DNA from: Brevundimonas sp. UBA7635
GTDB taxonomy: Bacteria; Pseudomonadota; Alphaproteobacteria; Caulobacterales; Caulobacteraceae
Reading direction: 5' to 3'
Length of the DNA stretch: 8,402 bases
NCBI GenBank assembly: GCA_002483865.1
Contig: DLIT01000025.1
Location: 1-8,402, forward strand
Positions 1 through 6,291 of the stretch are shown one piece after another (the stretch's first letter is position 1; each line of letters begins with the position of its first letter). Position numbers and translations under genes: made by a program. The notes beneath the pieces are model-generated. The model was not told the origin of the DNA. It saw only the letters and a list, made by a program, of their open reading frames with translations, and ran no database searches.

Positions 1-586
1 GGGCATCGCCGACCCGCGACAGGGATGGGTTATCCGTCCCGACCACCGTGGCATTGCGCGCGAACACAACCGCCCCGGCCTGCTGGCCCTGAGGCGTGAT
101 CAACTCGGCCTCGGCGGCCAGGCCACCGGTCGTGCCCGGTGCCCGCAATCCGATCGGGCCGGGCAGGAAATGGCCGGCCACAGCCGAGGCAACCGAACCC
201 GCCTGGCCGGTGGCGCTGATGCGAGTGGCGGCGATCCTGACGCGGGCCGTGTTCGGTGCCGGTGTCTCCAGCAGGGTGAACCGACGGCTCAGTTCATAGC
301 AGACCTGGCGATCCAGCTCGCGCAGGACCAGGTTGACCTCTTCGGGTTCCAGGCCCTGTCCTGCACCCTCGACCGAGACGGCCGGTTCGATGTGCAGGGC
401 TGTAATAGTCTGGACAAGGGTGTCATCCCGTCTTTGCCGGATTGAGGCACGCACGGTGTCTGTGCGGGCTGTCAGGCCGTCATAGCGGCTGAGAAAGCCC
501 GAGTCGGGCTCTGGCGCGGTGGCACAGGCGGTGCCGCCAAGGGCGATCGCGACCAGGACGGGCAGATTGCGGCGCAGGCACATCAT
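1..586 (-). CDS. DUF3313-type lipoprotein (3' part beyond window)
   Basis: The minus frame stays open from the ATG at 586 to the left edge, giving about 195 residues with no stop, so the C-terminus is missing. The N-terminus is a lipoprotein signal peptide: MMCLRRN, a hydrophobic core (LPVLVAIALGG), then TAC, with the probable lipidated Cys at residue 21. Just after it comes SGFLSRYDGL, the motif that starts the mature part of DUF3313 proteins, and the rest has the expected mixed alpha/beta character (for example VNLVLRELDRQVCYELSRRF). I infer an outer-membrane or periplasmic lipoprotein; the biochemical role of the family is not known to me. Two adjacent ATG codons (586 and 583) are possible starts. 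The weak GAG upstream is better spaced for 583. The gene is divergent from the HtrA-like protease, so both face the envelope. The family call rests on motif recognition and is fairly, not fully, sure. Confidence 0.75.
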   Translation of the reverse strand, partial: MMCLRRNLPVLVAIALGGTACATAPEPDSGFLSRYDGLTARTDTVRASIRQRRDDTLVQTITALHIEPAVSVEGAGQGLEPEEVNLVLRELDRQVCYELSRRFTLLETPAPNTARVRIAATRISATGQAGSVASAVAGHFLPGPIGLRAPGTTGGLAAEAELITPQGQQAGAVVFARNATVVGTDNPSLSRVGDA

Positions 587-639
587 GGAGCTCGGTGCGA
601 CCTCGGCTGGGATAAGCCATAACGCCTTTATCAGACCGT

Positions 640-655
640 TGTTCTTTGCAGAACA
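640..655. promoter_or_regulatory. Perfect dyad in a divergent promoter region
   Basis: TGTTCT (640-645), a TTGC spacer and AGAACA (650-655) form a perfect 6-bp inverted repeat with a 4-base centre. It lies in the 196-base gap between the divergent lipoprotein and protease genes, 54 bases upstream of the lipoprotein ATG and 127 upstream of the protease ATG. A dimeric regulator site is one reading. It does not match the GTTC-N7-GTTC direct repeat of alphaproteobacterial LexA. No regulator is identified. Confidence 0.35.
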
Positions 656-782
656 GGGATTCCGATGTCGCAGACCGGACACATCGAGGAGAGGCAGCGG
701 GTGATGCGCCGTCCGTGACAAGGCGGCTGTCGTCAGAGGCGTTCGACCGCGCTAGTCTGGACCGACACCTGAGGAATCCGCG

Positions 783-2150
783 ATGAAACCAACTGGCATT
801 CTGGCCACGCGAAACCCGGCCCTGACCGTAGCCCTGATGGGCCTGTCCGTGCTGGGCGTGTCTGCGCTGAGCGCGGGCGACGCCGGTGCCAAGGTCGTCC
901 CGCATCAGGTCCAGGCCGCCACCGCCCAGGGCCTCCCCTATGATGCACAGCGCGGGGTCTTCACCTTCGCCTCGGGCCTGGACGACAGCCTGCCGGCCGT
1001 GGTCCAGATCACCACCCTGGGCCAGTCGCGCGGCCCGGCCTCCGACACCAATCCCAAGCCTTCGCAGGGCGGGTCCGGCGTGATCATTGATGCTGCCCGC
1101 GGCATCATCGTCACCAACCACCACGTCATTGAAAACGGCCAGAAGTTCACGGTCGATCTGATCGACGGGCGGCTGTTCGATGCGGTGCTGGTGGGGTCGG
1201 ACAAGGCCACCGATATCGCCGTGCTGAAGATCGAAGCCGAGCGACTGGCCCAGGTCGAGACGGTGGATTCGGACACCCTTCGGACCGGCGACCTGGCCTT
1301 TGCCGTGGGCTATCCCATGGGGCTGGACCAGACCCTGACCATGGGGGTTATCTCGGGGCTCAACCGGTCGGGCATGGGCGATGCGATCGAGGACTATATC
1401 CAGACCGATGCGGCGGTGAACCAGGGCAACTCCGGCGGGCCCCTGCTGGACAGCCGCGGGCGTCTGATCGGCATCAATACCGCCATCCTGTCGGGCGGCT
1501 TCGGCGGCGGCAATGACGGCATCGCCTTTGCCGTGCCCACCCGGATCATGCAGTTCGTCGTCGACCAGCTGATGGCCTCGGGAGAGGTGAAGCGGGGCCA
1601 GATCGGTGCCAGTCTGGGCTCCCTGACCGCCGAGCGTGCCCGCGAACTGGGCCTGAAGATCGTTCGCGGGGCCATTGTCCATGACGTCATGCCCGGCTCG
1701 CCGGCTGAACAGGCTGGCCTGGCGCGTGGCGACATCATCACCGGCATCGACAGCCGCCCGGTGTCCAATGCCGGCTCGGTCCAGGCCACGGTCGGCATTG
1801 CCGGACCGGGCACCCGCATGCCGGTGACCTATCTGCGTCAGGGTCATGAGGGCCAGGCCACGGTCGAGATCCAGATCCGGGCACCGGGCCAGCTCCATCT
1901 GGGCCGTGACAGCCTGACGGCGCGGGGGCTGACCGCTCGCGCGCATGACAGGGGTGCCCAGGTCGCCGTGGTCGAGGGGGGAACGTCCGCCAGTCGCGCC
2001 GGGCTTCAGGCCGGGGACGTCATCACCCGCGCCGGTGGCCAGCCCGTCCAGAACCTGCAAGGCCTGGCCCGGTCGCTGTCCGGCACCGGAACGGTGGAGC
2101 TGTTGGTGCTGAGGGAGTCAGAGACCGTCACCCTGTCTCTGGAAAGCTAG
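783..2150 (+). CDS. HtrA/DegQ-like periplasmic serine protease with two PDZ domains
   Basis: This 455-residue protein has the HtrA layout. A signal peptide or anchor lies at about 1-36 (hydrophobic core ALTVALMGLSVLGVSALSA). A trypsin-like domain spans about 65-265, followed by PDZ1 (about 270-365) and a compact PDZ2 (about 376-455). The catalytic triad is complete: His114 in TNHHVI, Asp144 in TDIAVLKI, Ser217 in GNSGGPL. RGQIGASLG (271-279) is the PDZ1 carboxylate-binding loop, and GSPAEQAGLARGDIITGID and SRAGLQAGDVITRAGGQPV are typical PDZ core segments. Family members degrade or refold misfolded envelope proteins, with PDZ domains reading exposed C-termini. The ATG at 783 is preceded by GAGGA at 771-775 with a 7-base spacer, a clear ribosome site. 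A weak Caulobacter-like promoter (GCTAGTCT at 751-758) can be seen, but no obvious heat-shock or ECF site. It is convergent with fabB. DegP versus DegQ cannot be decided from sequence alone. Confidence 0.93.
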   Translation: MKPTGILATRNPALTVALMGLSVLGVSALSAGDAGAKVVPHQVQAATAQGLPYDAQRGVFTFASGLDDSLPAVVQITTLGQSRGPASDTNPKPSQGGSGVIIDAARGIIVTNHHVIENGQKFTVDLIDGRLFDAVLVGSDKATDIAVLKIEAERLAQVETVDSDTLRTGDLAFAVGYPMGLDQTLTMGVISGLNRSGMGDAIEDYIQTDAAVNQGNSGGPLLDSRGRLIGINTAILSGGFGGGNDGIAFAVPTRIMQFVVDQLMASGEVKRGQIGASLGSLTAERARELGLKIVRGAIVHDVMPGSPAEQAGLARGDIITGIDSRPVSNAGSVQATVGIAGPGTRMPVTYLRQGHEGQATVEIQIRAPGQLHLGRDSLTARGLTARAHDRGAQVAVVEGGTSASRAGLQAGDVITRAGGQPVQNLQGLARSLSGTGTVELLVLRESETVTLSLES

Positions 2151-2160
2151 GCCCGGACGG

Positions 2161-2210
2161 CAAAACGCAAAACGCCCGCGCTGCCGGGAGGGGAGGAGCA
2201 GACGCGGGCG
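2161..2210 (-). terminator. Intrinsic terminator, minus strand, with C-rich loop
   Basis: Read on the minus strand, CGCCCGCG (2210-2203), a bulged T, and CTGC (2201-2198) pair with GCAG (2184-2181) and CGCGGGCG (2180-2173). The result is a 12-bp GC stem with the 13-base loop TCCTCCCCTCCCG. TTTTGCGTTTTG (2172-2161) follows directly, giving the U-rich tail. No T run follows the stem on the plus strand, so the polarity serves minus-strand transcripts (fabB read-through or a separate RNA) rather than the protease gene. Confidence 0.65.
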
Positions 2211-2241
2211 CTGTACGCTTGATGTCCTGTTACTTCAGGAC
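2161..2241 (-). ncRNA. Candidate small RNA with anti-Shine-Dalgarno-like loop
   Basis: Two perfect hairpins follow each other on the minus strand. The first is GTCCTG-AAGTAA-CAGGAC (2241-2224), 6 bp with a hexaloop. After a 13-base linker comes the 12-bp terminator hairpin, whose loop reads UCCUCCCCUCCC in RNA. This resembles the 3' end of 16S rRNA (CCUCC) and the C-rich loops of several alphaproteobacterial small RNAs, such as the Rhodobacter CCUCCUCCC-loop RNAs and Caulobacter GsrN. It lies about 190 bases past the fabB stop, so it could be processed from the fabB 3' UTR or made from its own promoter. I could not find a convincing promoter on the minus strand between 2242 and 2434. The structure is read directly; its being a regulatory RNA is inference. 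The alternative is a plain distal terminator. Confidence 0.38.
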
Positions 2242-2263
2242 CGGCCCGCCAGAGCCCGTAACG

Positions 2264-2314
2264 CGGAAAAATCCGGGGGGCTGGGGGGGCTGTTCAGGGT
2301 CCGGGACTTTTCCG
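2264..2314. other. Stem-closed G-quadruplex motif
   Basis: CGGAAAA (2264-2270) pairs perfectly with TTTTCCG (2308-2314), extended by three more pairs after one mismatch. The enclosed plus-strand segment has four G tracts: G6 (2275-2280), G7 (2283-2289), G3 (2297-2299) and G3 (2303-2305), with loops of 2, 7 and 3 bases. This fits the canonical G3+N1-7 quadruplex pattern. It lies in the convergent protease/fabB gap, and the minus-strand RNA would carry the C-rich complement. Function is unknown; it may act as a transcription barrier. Confidence 0.5.
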
Positions 2315-2394
2315 AACTCCGGCAGGCCGATGTTCGTCTAATCCCACCCCAAACGGGCCGAGTAAGGACCGAATCTTGGTCTTTTCGTGTTCGA

Positions 2395-2433
2395 CGAAGG
2401 GGCTTCGCCGAGTGGCGGCCCCCCGGCGAGCGG
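2395..2433 (-). terminator. GC hairpins just after fabB, no U tract
   Basis: Directly after the fabB stop, TCGCCG and CGGCGA form a 6-bp stem (ends near 2431 and 2405), with CGCC-ACTC-GGCG as an alternative fold. CGAAG-GGG-CTTCG (2395-2407) overlaps it. There is no run of T on the minus strand after these stems. They may stabilise the 3' end of the fabA-fabB mRNA or pause polymerase, but they are not a classic intrinsic terminator. Confidence 0.22.
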
Positions 2434-2434
2434 A

Positions 2435-3664
2435 TCAGACCTTCGACAGGATCAGGGTGGCGTTGGTGCCGCCAAAGCCGAAGCTGTTGGACATGACGTG
2501 CTTCAGCTCGCCATCGTGGCGTTGCTGAAGGATCGGCATGCCTTCAAACTCGGGGTCCAGGTTCTCGATGTGGGCGCTCTGGGCGGCAAATCCGTGCTTC
2601 ATCATCAAGAGGCAATAGATGGCTTCCTGGGCCCCCGCCGCACCCAGCGAGTGGCCGGTCAGCGACTTGGTCGAGGAAATCATCGGCATCTGGTCGCCGA
2701 AGACATTGCGAACCGCGCCCATCTCCTTGGAATCCCCAACCGGGGTCGAGGTGCCGTGCGGATTCAGGTAGTCAATCTTCGGATTGCCCGCCATTTCCAG
2801 AGCAATCTTCATGCAGCGCTCGGCACCTTCGCCCGAGGGGGCGACCATGTCATAGCCGTCCGAGTTGGCACCATAGCCGGTGACCTCGGCATAGATGGTG
2901 GCACCACGGGCAACCGCGCGCTCGTAGTCTTCCAGAACGACAATGCCCGCACCGCCGGCGATGACGAAGCCGTCGCGGTCCTTGTCATAGGCCCGCGAAG
3001 CCACCGAGGGGGTATCGTTGAAGTTGGACGACATGGCCCCCATGGCGTCGAACAGGTTCGACATGGACCAGTCGATGTCCTCGCAACCCCCGGCAAAGAC
3101 CACGTCCTGCTTGCCCCAGGCGATCTGTTCTGCAGCGGCACCGATGCAGTGGGCGCTGGTCGCACAGGCCGACGAGATCGAATAGTTGATGCCCTTGAGC
3201 TGGAACCAGGTGGCCAGGACAGCCGAGGGGCCGGACGCCATGGCCTTGGGCACGGCAAACGGACCGACCCGCTTGGGCGAGCCCTTTTCAACCGTGGTCT
3301 GGGCAGCCTGGATGATGACCTGGGTGGACGGGCCGCCTTCACCGACGATCAGGCCGATGCGGTCGTCCTTGATGTCATCGGCGGAAAGACCGGCATCTTT
3401 CATCGCTTCTTCGAAGGCGATGTGGGCCCAGGCCGTGCCGTTGGCCAGGAAGCGCGCCGCGCGGCGGTCGACCAGCGGGGCCCAGTCCTCGGCCGTGTGG
3501 CCAAGGGCGGGCGGGGCCCAGACCTGCGAGCGGAAGCCATACCTGGCGTGGTCTTCTGCAGCCTTGATACCCGAACGGGCGTCGCGCAGCGAAGCGGCGA
3601 CCTCGTCCTGGCCAGTGCCGATGGAGGAGACAATGCCCAGGCCGGTGACAACAACGCGCCTCAT
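2435..3664 (-). CDS. fabB: Beta-ketoacyl-ACP synthase I (FabB)
   Basis: A 409-residue condensing enzyme of type II fatty-acid synthesis. It joins malonyl-ACP to acyl-ACP and, as the FabA partner, is needed to elongate cis-3-decenoyl-ACP toward unsaturated fatty acids. The active-site set is complete: nucleophile Cys167 in SSACATSAH, His303 in [11 protein letters not shown], Lys333 in STKSLTGH and His338 in the same motif. These match E. coli Cys163, His298, Lys328 and His333 with a shift of 4-5 residues. [16 protein letters not shown] and the C-terminal [14 protein letters not shown] are family hallmarks, and the length is normal. The ATG is preceded by AGGAAG with a 4-base spacer. It lies 65 bases downstream of fabA on the same strand, probably in one operon. 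In many alphaproteobacteria fabI follows fabB; here the next gene is the convergent protease. FabB rather than FabF is favoured by the fabA linkage and the sequence style. Confidence 0.96.
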   Translation of the reverse strand: MRRVVVTGLGIVSSIGTGQDEVAASLRDARSGIKAAEDHARYGFRSQVWAPPALGHTAEDWAPLVDRRAARFLANGTAWAHIAFEEAMKDAGLSADDIKDDRIGLIVGEGGPSTQVIIQAAQTTVEKGSPKRVGPFAVPKAMASGPSAVLATWFQLKGINYSISSACATSAHCIGAAAEQIAWGKQDVVFAGGCEDIDWSMSNLFDAMGAMSSNFNDTPSVASRAYDKDRDGFVIAGGAGIVVLEDYERAVARGATIYAEVTGYGANSDGYDMVAPSGEGAERCMKIALEMAGNPKIDYLNPHGTSTPVGDSKEMGAVRNVFGDQMPMISSTKSLTGHSLGAAGAQEAIYCLLMMKHGFAAQSAHIENLDPEFEGMPILQQRHDGELKHVMSNSFGFGGTNATLILSKV

Positions 3665-3729
3665 GGTGCTTCCTATCTGTTCAGTCCAAGCCGTCGCCGC
3701 ATGATCTGCGGTCTGGTTACAATCTAGGA

Positions 3730-4269
3730 TCAGGTTTCGGCCGATGCTACCGGAGCCACACCGCCAAACAGGCCAACCCGCATATCGTTGCAGGTATAGA
3801 TGACCTCGCCATCGGCCTCGAGCACGCCGTCGGCAATGCCCATCACCAGCTTGCGGTTGATGACGCGCTTCAGGTGAACCTTATAGACCACCTTCTTGAC
3901 GTCGGGAGTCACCTGGCCGGTGAACTTGACCTCGCCGACGCCCAGGGCGCGGCCCTTGCCCGCCCCGCCGATCCAGCCCAGGTAGAAGCCGACCAGCTGC
4001 CACATGGCGTCCAGACCCAGGCAGCCCGGCATCACCGGATCACCGATGAAGTGGCACTGGAAGAACCACAGGCCCGGATGGATATCCAGCTCGGCCTCGA
4101 CATAGCCCTTGCCATAGTTGCCGCCCTCGCTCGAAATCGTGACGATGCGGTCGAACATCAGCATCGGCGGGGCCGGAAGCTGGGCATTGCCCGGACCGAA
4201 CAGCTCGCCACGGCCCGAGGCCAGCAGGCCTTCCAGATCGAAGGACGAAGGATATTGGGACTGGCTCAA
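3730..4269 (-). CDS. fabA: 3-hydroxydecanoyl-ACP dehydratase/isomerase (FabA)
   Basis: A 179-residue hot-dog-fold enzyme. It dehydrates 3-hydroxydecanoyl-ACP and isomerises trans-2- to cis-3-decenoyl-ACP, the branch point for anaerobic unsaturated fatty-acid synthesis. The catalytic His73 ([14 protein letters not shown]) and Asp87 (CLGLDAMWQ) match E. coli His70 and Asp84. [28 protein letters not shown] and the tail RVGLFGG align closely with E. coli FabA, so the protein is complete. The start is TTG at 4269: no ATG lies at a plausible place (the first internal Met is residue 36), the N-terminus then matches family length, and CGGAG precedes it by 8 bases. It sits 65 bases ahead of fabB and 68 bases after the SH3 gene on the same strand, so a three-gene transcript is possible. 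A promoter inside the 68-base gap is not excluded. Confidence 0.97.
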   Translation of the reverse strand: MSQSQYPSSFDLEGLLASGRGELFGPGNAQLPAPPMLMFDRIVTISSEGGNYGKGYVEAELDIHPGLWFFQCHFIGDPVMPGCLGLDAMWQLVGFYLGWIGGAGKGRALGVGEVKFTGQVTPDVKKVVYKVHLKRVINRKLVMGIADGVLEADGEVIYTCNDMRVGLFGGVAPVASAET

Positions 4270-4277
4270 GGGTTGCG

Positions 4278-4282
4278 CTCCG
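4278..4282 (-). promoter_or_regulatory. Ribosome-binding site deciding the fabA TTG start
   Basis: On the minus strand CGGAG (4282-4278) sits 8 bases ahead of the TTG at 4269. No ATG or GTG within reach has a comparable site, and the alignment to E. coli FabA begins here. This supports a rare TTG start for an essential gene. Confidence 0.65.
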
Positions 4283-4337
4283 AAAGTGTTGCGGGCGGGT
4301 TACACGACCGCGCCGTCCGGCTCAACACCTGAGAGGA

Positions 4338-4907
4338 TCAGCCCCGGCCCGGACCTGCCGGGCGGGCGGCGTTGCACAGGGCCCGCTCCTGGGTGCCAAA
4401 GACGGCGCGCTCATTGACCCAGCCACGCATCTTGCGCGCCCGCACCCGGCACCAGCCGTCCTCGCATTCGTCCAGCGAGATGATGGAGCGCGGTCCAAGA
4501 CGGGCGCGAATGGATGAGGTTGCCGAACGTCCGCTGTGGATGGGAATTTCCTCATTGGTGCGATTGAACACACTGCGACGACCCGAGGCGACTGTGCGGT
4601 GGATCCAGGCGACCGAACCGTCGGGGTCACATATCTTGCGCCATTCGCGCGTCTCGGCGATCACTTGCACGGGCAGGGCCGCGGCGCGGTATTCCCACAG
4701 GATGCGATAGTCTAGACCGGGGCCCTGGCGGGCCCTGACCCTGGAGGATTTCAGCGTGACCCAGCGCGGCACATCAAGGCCCGTCGGCGTGGGGCGGCCA
4801 TCAGGCATGGTCGCGCCGCCGCCCGCCAGGACGCCGAGGCAAAGGGCCGCACCGATGACGGCGGTACGCCGGAAGTTTTTGAACCTGACCACAGCTTTGA
4901 TAGACAC
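4338..4907 (-). CDS. Exported SH3-domain protein (two bacterial SH3 units)
   Basis: A 189-residue protein with a positively charged N-terminus (VRFKNFRR) and hydrophobic core (TAVIGAALCLGVLAGGG), probably a Sec signal ending near residue 32. Two bacterial SH3-like repeats follow. The first (about 47-105) has VTLKSSRVRARQGPGLDYRI and a WIHRTV end. The second (about 116-170) has IPIHSGRSATSSIRARLGP and CRVRARKMRGWV. The pattern fits the SH3 type of COG3807. Such domains usually bind peptidoglycan or cell-wall peptides, so a periplasmic wall-associated role is inferred; no catalytic site is seen. The start is GTG at 4907, with only a weak purine stretch (GGGACGGA) upstream. A second GTG lies five codons further in. 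The gene is divergent from the 2-hydroxyacid dehydrogenase across 53 bases, a pairing I recall from other alphaproteobacteria. It precedes fabA on the same strand. Confidence 0.8.
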   Translation of the reverse strand: MSIKAVVRFKNFRRTAVIGAALCLGVLAGGGATMPDGRPTPTGLDVPRWVTLKSSRVRARQGPGLDYRILWEYRAAALPVQVIAETREWRKICDPDGSVAWIHRTVASGRRSVFNRTNEEIPIHSGRSATSSIRARLGPRSIISLDECEDGWCRVRARKMRGWVNERAVFGTQERALCNAARPAGPGRG

Positions 4908-4960
4908 CGGTTCGATCCGTCCCGCACCTGATTTCCTGCTCGCCCCAACCCAGGCTCCCT

Positions 4961-5947
4961 ATGTCCGCTCGCAAACTTAAGGTCGTATTAACCAGACGAC
5001 TGCCCGACGCCATCGAAACCCGGATGCGCGAGCTGTTCGACACCGAGCTGAATCTGACGGACCGGCCGATGGATCGCGCGGCCCTGGTGGCGGCCGTCCA
5101 GCGCGCCGACATCCTGGTGCCGACCATCACCGACAGGATCGATGCCGAACTGATCAATGGTGCCGGGGACCAGCTGAAGATGATCGCCAACTTTGGTGCG
5201 GGCGTGGACCATATCGACGTTGAGGCGGCGGTGGCGCGCAAGATCATCGTCTCCAATACGCCCGGCGTCCTGACCGAGGACACGGCCGACATCGCCATGA
5301 GCCTGATCCTGGCAGTCAGCCGCCGCATCGTCGAAGGGGCCAATATCGTTGCCAATGCCGAGTTCGGTGGTTGGACCCCGACCTGGATGTGTGGGCGCAA
5401 GCTTTACGGCAAGCGGCTGGGCATCGTCGGCATGGGCCGGATTGGTCAGGCCCTGGCCCGCCGCGCCAAGGCGTTCGGGATGCAGGTCCACTATCATAAC
5501 CGCAAGCCGGTGCCGGACATGGTGGCCGAAGACCTGGGTGCCACCTGGTGGGACGACCTGGACCAGATGCTGGCGCGGATGGACGTCATCAGCCTGAACT
5601 GCCCGGCCACCAGGGACACCCATCACCTGTTGTCGGCCCAACGCCTGGCGTTGCTGCAGTCCCACGCCATCATCGTCAACACGGCGCGTGGCGAACTGAT
5701 CGACGAGGCGGCCCTGGCCGAGGCCGTGCGTAACCGCGCCATCGCCGGGGCGGGCCTGGATGTCTTCGAGCATGAGCCCAAGGTGCACGAGGGACTGCTT
5801 GGCCACCCCAATGTCGTCCTCCTGCCCCACCTCGGCTCGGCCACCATCGAGGCGCGTCAGGACATGGGCGATCGCGTCATCGCCAACATCATGACTTTCC
5901 AGAACGGCCACCGCCCCCCCGACCGCGTCATCCCCGCCATGTTCTAG
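4961..5947 (+). CDS. D-2-hydroxyacid dehydrogenase, GyaR/glyoxylate-reductase type
   Basis: A 328-residue cytoplasmic NAD(P)H-dependent dehydrogenase of the D-isomer-specific 2-hydroxyacid family. A split substrate domain (about 1-105 and 295-328) flanks a Rossmann domain with GIVGMGRIG (154-162) as the dinucleotide loop. The catalytic residues are Arg243 (NTARGELID), Glu272 (DVFEHEP) and His290 (PHLGSAT), with spacing that matches lactate/glycerate dehydrogenases. His179-Asn180-Arg181 after the second Rossmann strand, in place of an acidic residue, suggests NADPH use, as in glyoxylate/hydroxypyruvate reductases. The exact substrate (glyoxylate, hydroxypyruvate or another 2-oxoacid) cannot be fixed from sequence. 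The ATG at 4961 has only a short AGG six bases upstream. TTGAAC (4879-4884) within the opposed SH3 gene is a possible weak -35 element. The stop at 5947 abuts a palindromic repeat. Confidence 0.9.
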   Translation: MSARKLKVVLTRRLPDAIETRMRELFDTELNLTDRPMDRAALVAAVQRADILVPTITDRIDAELINGAGDQLKMIANFGAGVDHIDVEAAVARKIIVSNTPGVLTEDTADIAMSLILAVSRRIVEGANIVANAEFGGWTPTWMCGRKLYGKRLGIVGMGRIGQALARRAKAFGMQVHYHNRKPVPDMVAEDLGATWWDDLDQMLARMDVISLNCPATRDTHHLLSAQRLALLQSHAIIVNTARGELIDEAALAEAVRNRAIAGAGLDVFEHEPKVHEGLLGHPNVVLLPHLGSATIEARQDMGDRVIANIMTFQNGHRPPDRVIPAMF

Positions 5948-5971
5948 GATGCCGGCGGTGATGCGTTTCAT

Positions 5972-5995
5972 CCTCCCCTGCTTCAGCGGGGGAGG
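5972..5995. repeat. Hairpin 1 of the composite repeat
   Basis: CCTCCCC (5972-5978) pairs with GGGGAGG (5989-5995), continued by a T-G wobble and two GC pairs around the loop TTCA (5982-5985). The 10-bp stem is 24 bases after the dehydrogenase stop. No T run follows on either strand. Confidence 0.7.
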
Positions 5996-5998
5996 CGG

Positions 5999-6017
5999 CA
6001 TGGCGCACCGCGCCATG
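5999..6017. repeat. Hairpin 2 of the composite repeat
   Basis: CATGGCGC (5999-6006) and GCGCCATG (6010-6017) form a perfect 8-bp stem around ACC. It starts three bases after hairpin 1, giving a closely spaced pair typical of REP-like elements. Confidence 0.7.
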
Positions 6018-6058
6018 ACGGAGGGGCGGCCCACGCACACCCTTCACCGCCTTCCGCT

Positions 6059-6099
6059 CGTCATCCCGCTGGGTCCTCCGGTCAAGCCGGAGGATGACG
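6059..6099. repeat. Hairpin 3 of the composite repeat, two-tier stem
   Basis: The outer arms CGTCAT (6059-6064) and ATGACG (6094-6099) pair. So do the inner arms CCTCCGG (6075-6081) and CCGGAGG (6087-6093), around TCAAG. A one-sided 10-base bulge (6065-6074) separates the tiers. An imperfect palindrome of this kind is known to me as a dispersed intergenic repeat in Caulobacterales and relatives. Confidence 0.65.
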
Positions 6100-6258
6100 G
6101 CGCAGGTGATGTGCTTTCTCCGGATGACGGCGGTGATGCCGCGCAAGACGGCGCGCAAACACGCCCCCGCTATCCCTTTCGGACACTCCACTTCCCGATA
6201 TTTCCCGGCATTGGCCACCATATGCCCGCCTGCCCCTGCGCCTGTGACACCCTGTTGG

Positions 6259-6285
6259 CGGGCCGTTCCCCACCTTCACGGCCCG
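6259..6285. repeat. Perfect 8-bp inverted repeat downstream of moeB
   Basis: CGGGCCGT (6259-6266) and ACGGCCCG (6278-6285) enclose an 11-base loop. It lies 55 bases past the moeB stop on the minus strand. No T run follows it, so at most it is a Rho-dependent or pausing site. The rest of 6140-6339 holds no supportable gene. Confidence 0.4.
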
Positions 6286-6291
6286 GGGCCG

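Larger units (their letters stand above)
5949..6139. repeat. Composite palindromic intergenic repeat bounded by 16-base direct repeats
   Basis: One base after the dehydrogenase stop, ATGCCGGCGGTGATGC (5949-5964) recurs with one mismatch as ATGACGGCGGTGATGC (6124-6139). A third, two-base-expanded version lies at about 6094-6111. Between them are three hairpins (listed separately). The layout resembles REP/BIME-type intergenic elements of alphaproteobacteria. Reading through the third hairpin gives peptides such as PPVKPEDDG and LDRRTQRDDE, which I recall from small spurious ORFs in related genomes. This is non-coding. The likely roles are transcript ending or mRNA stability, or none. Confidence 0.6.

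Noticed and set aside
640..655. LexA (SOS) box reading of the GTTC...GAAC dyad
   Set aside because: Alphaproteobacterial LexA sites are GTTC-N7-GTTC direct repeats. This is an inverted GTTC-N6-GAAC, and neither flanking gene is a typical SOS gene.
480..2060. A 526-codon open frame on the minus strand opposite the protease gene
   Set aside because: Its product is low-complexity (rich in G, D, R, Q and H) with no recognisable domain. It lies antisense to a gene with a full catalytic triad and also overlaps the lipoprotein gene. Long antisense frames are expected opposite GC3-rich codons.
2151..2434. tRNA or other classic structural RNA in the protease/fabB gap
   Set aside because: No cloverleaf with a T-loop GTTCRA and matching acceptor could be formed. 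Only the hairpins and G-rich segment described are supported.
2387..3727. A 446-codon plus-strand frame opposite fabB
   Set aside because: It mirrors fabB, which has all active-site residues. The product has the same G/R/D/H-rich composition as other antisense shadows and no family features.
4988..6040. A 350-codon minus-strand frame opposite the dehydrogenase
   Set aside because: It is antisense to an intact dehydrogenase and extends into the palindromic repeat. The composition is that of a shadow frame.
5928..6221. A small minus-strand ORF in the gap after the dehydrogenase
   Set aside because: Most of it is translated palindromic repeat (LDRRTQRDDE and similar). It has no ribosome site and no family signal.
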